This document shows, one piece after another, positions 32,601 through 34,739 of a stretch of DNA of 34,739 nucleotides. Source of the DNA: Pseudomonas sp. GM49 (GTDB taxonomy: Bacteria; Pseudomonadota; Gammaproteobacteria; Pseudomonadales; Pseudomonadaceae). The position numbers and the translations under genes are program-made. The stretch spans positions 1 through 34,739 of the forward strand of contig NZ_AKJL01000148.1 in the NCBI RefSeq assembly GCF_000282355.1, in the 5' to 3' direction. Position 1 is the stretch's first letter. Each line of letters begins with the position of its first letter. The notes beneath the pieces were generated by a model, which ran no database searches, was not told the DNA's origin, and was given only the letters and a program-made list of their open reading frames with translations.

Positions 32601-33482
32601 ATGCAAAGGAATGCAAGCACCTGTTATCCAATCCTGCTGGTCCATGGGTTGTTCGGCTTCGAAAAAATCGGCAAGTTCGAGCTCTTTCACGACATCAGGC
32701 AGGCGCTGAGGAACGCCGGAACAAGAGTGTTCGTTCCCCACTTGTCGGCCATCCACGACAACGAAGTACGCGGCAACCAATTGCTCGCACAGATCGAGCG
32801 GGTACTGGAAGGAACCGGTGCACGCAAAGTCAACCTCATAGGCCATAGCCAGGGTGCACTGGCCGCACGTTATGCCGCAGCGGTTGCGCCACACAGTGTG
32901 GCATCGGTGACTTCTGTCAGCGGGCCGAACCATGGCTCGGAGCTCGCCGATTTCCTGCGCAAGGCATTGACACCGGACCGTCTGCCGGAACATGTGGCCG
33001 AGACGGTGGTGACCCTGTTCGCCGACTTCCTCGCGACATTAAGCGACAATCAGTACCAGCCACAGAACGCCATTGCGGCCCTCAATGCACTGACCACCGA
33101 GGGTGTAGGCGCATTCAATGACAAATACCCGCAAGGGCTGCCCGCCACCTGGGGTGGCAAGGGGCGCGAACGGGTCAACGGTGTTCGTTACTACTCGTGG
33201 AGCGGCGTGCTGCAGTCGAATGTTCTCAAGGAAGGGCTCAATGCGCTCGATCCGCTCAACGCCTTCTGCCGGGCCCTTTCCGGTTATTTCGTCACGGAAA
33301 GCGAGCAGAACGACGGTTTGGTCGGTCGCTTCAGCTCCCATCTGGGCACGGTTATCCGTTCCGACTACGCACTGGATCATCTGGACACCATTGGCCAACC
33401 GACCGGCCAGTTGCGCACAGGTGTCGACCCGATTGAACTGTATGTCCAGCATGCCGAGCGCTTGAGGGGCGCCGGACTTTGA
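32601..33482 (+). CDS. Family I triacylglycerol lipase
   Basis: A 293-aa alpha/beta hydrolase of the Pseudomonas family I lipases. It has the oxyanion segment LLVHGLFGFEKIG near residue 12, nucleophile S83 in GHSQG, and probable catalytic Asp in EQNDGLVG and His in YALDHLD. There is no N-terminal signal peptide and no lif foldase gene next to it, unlike P. aeruginosa LipA. Secretion would need another route, or the enzyme is intracellular. The second ATG (32601) is preferred because AAGG lies 7 nt before it. Confidence 0.88.
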   Translation: MQRNASTCYPILLVHGLFGFEKIGKFELFHDIRQALRNAGTRVFVPHLSAIHDNEVRGNQLLAQIERVLEGTGARKVNLIGHSQGALAARYAAAVAPHSVASVTSVSGPNHGSELADFLRKALTPDRLPEHVAETVVTLFADFLATLSDNQYQPQNAIAALNALTTEGVGAFNDKYPQGLPATWGGKGRERVNGVRYYSWSGVLQSNVLKEGLNALDPLNAFCRALSGYFVTESEQNDGLVGRFSSHLGTVIRSDYALDHLDTIGQPTGQLRTGVDPIELYVQHAERLRGAGL

Positions 33483-33589
33483 GGTGCCACCTGCCGTGGA
33501 TCGCTCGCGGAACGGAACTTTGAGGAGAAATAGCTCACTGAATCCGGTAGGCTCAGCACTTTACCGTATATTGATAGGAGTATTTTCCC

Positions 33590-33871
33590 ATGGCTAAAGC
33601 CACTGCCCGTCACATCCTTGTTGCTTCCGAAGCCAAGTGCAACGAACTCAAGGCCCAAATCGAGGCTGGCGCCGATTTCGCCGAAGTTGCCAAGGCAAAC
33701 TCCACCTGCCCTTCGAGCCGCCAGGGCGGTGACCTGGGTTCGTTCGGTCCGGGCCAGATGGTCAAGGAATTCGACACCGTGGTCTTCAGCGCACCGATCA
33801 ATGTGGTCCAGGGCCCGGTCAAGACCCAGTTCGGTTACCACCTGCTGGAAGTGACCAGTCGCCAGGACTGA
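33590..33871 (+). CDS. ppiC: Parvulin-type peptidyl-prolyl cis-trans isomerase
   Basis: A 93-aa single-domain parvulin. Core motifs: ARHILVASEAKCNELKAQIE, then ADFAEVAKANSTCPSSRQGG, DLGSFGPGQMVKEFDTVVFS and TQFGYHLLEV. The length and lack of a signal match cytoplasmic PpiC (Par10). AGGAG lies about 9 nt upstream of the ATG. A terminator follows at 33891. Confidence 0.96.
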   Translation: MAKATARHILVASEAKCNELKAQIEAGADFAEVAKANSTCPSSRQGGDLGSFGPGQMVKEFDTVVFSAPINVVQGPVKTQFGYHLLEVTSRQD

Positions 33872-33890
33872 TTCACGCTTGAGCTATTCA

Positions 33891-33926
33891 CACAACGGCC
33901 CGCCTTTTGGTGGGCCGTTGTGTTTG
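33891..33926 (+). terminator. Terminator after ppiC
   Basis: A 14-bp stem, CACAACGGCCCGCC (33891-33904) with GGTGGGCCGTTGTG (33909-33922), one G-T wobble, loop TTTT, then TTTG. Confidence 0.75.
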
Positions 33927-34006
33927 CGACGCGTAATACGGCTGGCGAGGGACGCGCCGCTAGCGTACAAATTGTCGTTAACGACCACCCGGCTCTAAGG
34001 CTGACA

Positions 34007-34739
34007 ATGCGACCGGCTTTCTCTACCTTGTTGTTCACTGCCGTGGCCCTGCTGATGGGTGCCGCTGGTGTGAATGCTGAACCGCAGCATGCGTTGACCG
34101 TTTACGGTGAACCGGCGAAATACCCTGCCGGTTTCAGTCACTTCGCCTATACCAACCCGCAAGCCCCCAAGGGCGGCACCCTGCGTCGCTCGGCCATCGA
34201 AATAGGCCAGTTCGACCATGTCCTGCCGTATATCGACAAAGGTATCGGCGTCACGCAAATCGATGGACTGCTTTATTCACCACTGGCCCAGCGCTCGCTG
34301 GACGAGCCGTACACCGTGTACGGTCTGGTGGCAGAGAAGATGGAGCGTTCCGAAGACGGTCTTTCCCTGCGCTTTTACCTCAACCCCAAGGCGCGCTTTG
34401 CCGATGGCAAACCGATTACCGCCGAAGACGTGCGTTATACCTTCAACCTTCTGATGACCCAGGGCAGCCTGCGTTACCGCACCCAGTTCGCCGACGTCAA
34501 AGACGTCGAAGTGGAATCGCCGCTGACTGTCCGCTTTGATTTCAAGAACAACGAAAATCGCACCCTGGCCCTGGATATCGCGACCTTGCCGGTGTTTCCC
34601 GAACACTGGTGGAAGAGCCGCGACTTCGCCAGTGGCGGCGGCTATGAAGCACCGCTGGGCAGTGGCCCCTATAAAGTCGGCAAGATCGATTCCGGGCGCA
34701 GCATCACTTTCGAGCGCAACCCCGACTGGTGGGGCAAGG
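34007..34739 (+). CDS. Extracellular peptide-binding protein, YejA-like (partial)
   Basis: The first 244 codons of a family 5 solute-binding protein; the gene continues past the window. The signal peptide is residues 1-24 (MRPAFSTLLFTAVALLMGAA then GVNA), with cleavage before EPQH. Family motifs: YGEPAKYPAGFSHFAYTNP and APKGGTLRRSA, DLLYSPLAQ-type segment (IDGLLYSPLA), FADGKPITAEDVRYTFNLLM and LGSGPYKVG. The sequence resembles YejA, the periplasmic receptor of the YejABEF peptide/microcin C transporter. AAGG lies 7 nt before the ATG. Confidence 0.9.
   Translation, partial: MRPAFSTLLFTAVALLMGAAGVNAEPQHALTVYGEPAKYPAGFSHFAYTNPQAPKGGTLRRSAIEIGQFDHVLPYIDKGIGVTQIDGLLYSPLAQRSLDEPYTVYGLVAEKMERSEDGLSLRFYLNPKARFADGKPITAEDVRYTFNLLMTQGSLRYRTQFADVKDVEVESPLTVRFDFKNNENRTLALDIATLPVFPEHWWKSRDFASGGGYEAPLGSGPYKVGKIDSGRSITFERNPDWWGK

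Overview
The window looks like a chromosome segment from a Pseudomonas of the P. fluorescens group. The evidence is the gene order gacA-uvrC-pgsA-tRNA-Gly-tRNA-Cys-tRNA-Leu, the GacA sequence with its TTG start, the OhrR/Ohr proteins, the Pseudomonas-type REP palindrome and the GC-rich codon use of the core genes. This placement rests on recognition, not on a database search.

Region 1 (1-4770) is core-like: a YcaC-type cysteine hydrolase, a five-heme exported cytochrome c, and an organic-hydroperoxide module made of ohrR and two tandem ohr paralogues. A TCG-N4-CG(A) palindrome lies 37-46 bp upstream of each of the three ohrR/ohr start codons. The region ends in a 111-bp REP-containing inverted-repeat element.

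Region 2 (about 4771-6376) looks like the remains of an older island. It holds a small unknown gene, a membrane fatty-acid hydroxylase/sterol desaturase family protein, a 31-codon stump of a tyrosine integrase and a degenerate copy of the tRNA-Leu 3' end.

Region 3 (6377-24505) is an integrated element of about 18 kb inserted at the 3' end of tRNA-Leu(UAA). Its right end carries a conserved leftward module: integrase, an unknown HTH-like gene, an AlpA-type regulator, a 40-aa ORF, a TOPRIM/P-loop primase-helicase and a small TubC-docking-like protein, with an HNH gene beyond. The cargo lies to the left of that module: (a) a six-gene rightward operon of unknown function (7679-10282) that includes a GRDP/DUF1399-like protein with a Cys-rich tail; (b) a two-TM protein; (c) a large ABC-type ATPase with a HEPN-like motif near its C-terminus; (d) an ATPase + HNH pair resembling Septu (PtuA/PtuB); (e) a lipoprotein followed by a degenerate integron attC-like site and a 32-aa membrane peptide. 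The defence-like genes in (c) and (d) are bracketed by two families of MITE-like repeats (185/186 bp and 159/159 bp, two copies each). AT-richer composition and these repeats suggest modular acquisition of defence genes.

Region 4 (24506-34739) is core chromosome: three tRNAs, pgsA, uvrC, gacA, a GNAT acetyltransferase coupled to a nitrilase-family hydrolase, and an attenuator-like leader ahead of a DAHP synthase gene with two aromatic-rich small ORFs around a strong terminator. After these come an Ig-like repeat protein, a family I lipase, ppiC and the start of a YejA-like peptide-binding protein that runs off the end.

Most interesting: the tandem-island structure with matching integrase arm-site repeats, the MITE-bracketed ATPase-HEPN and Septu-like cassettes, the uncharacterised six-gene operon, the double aromatic leader ahead of aroF, and the attC-like site outside any visible integron.
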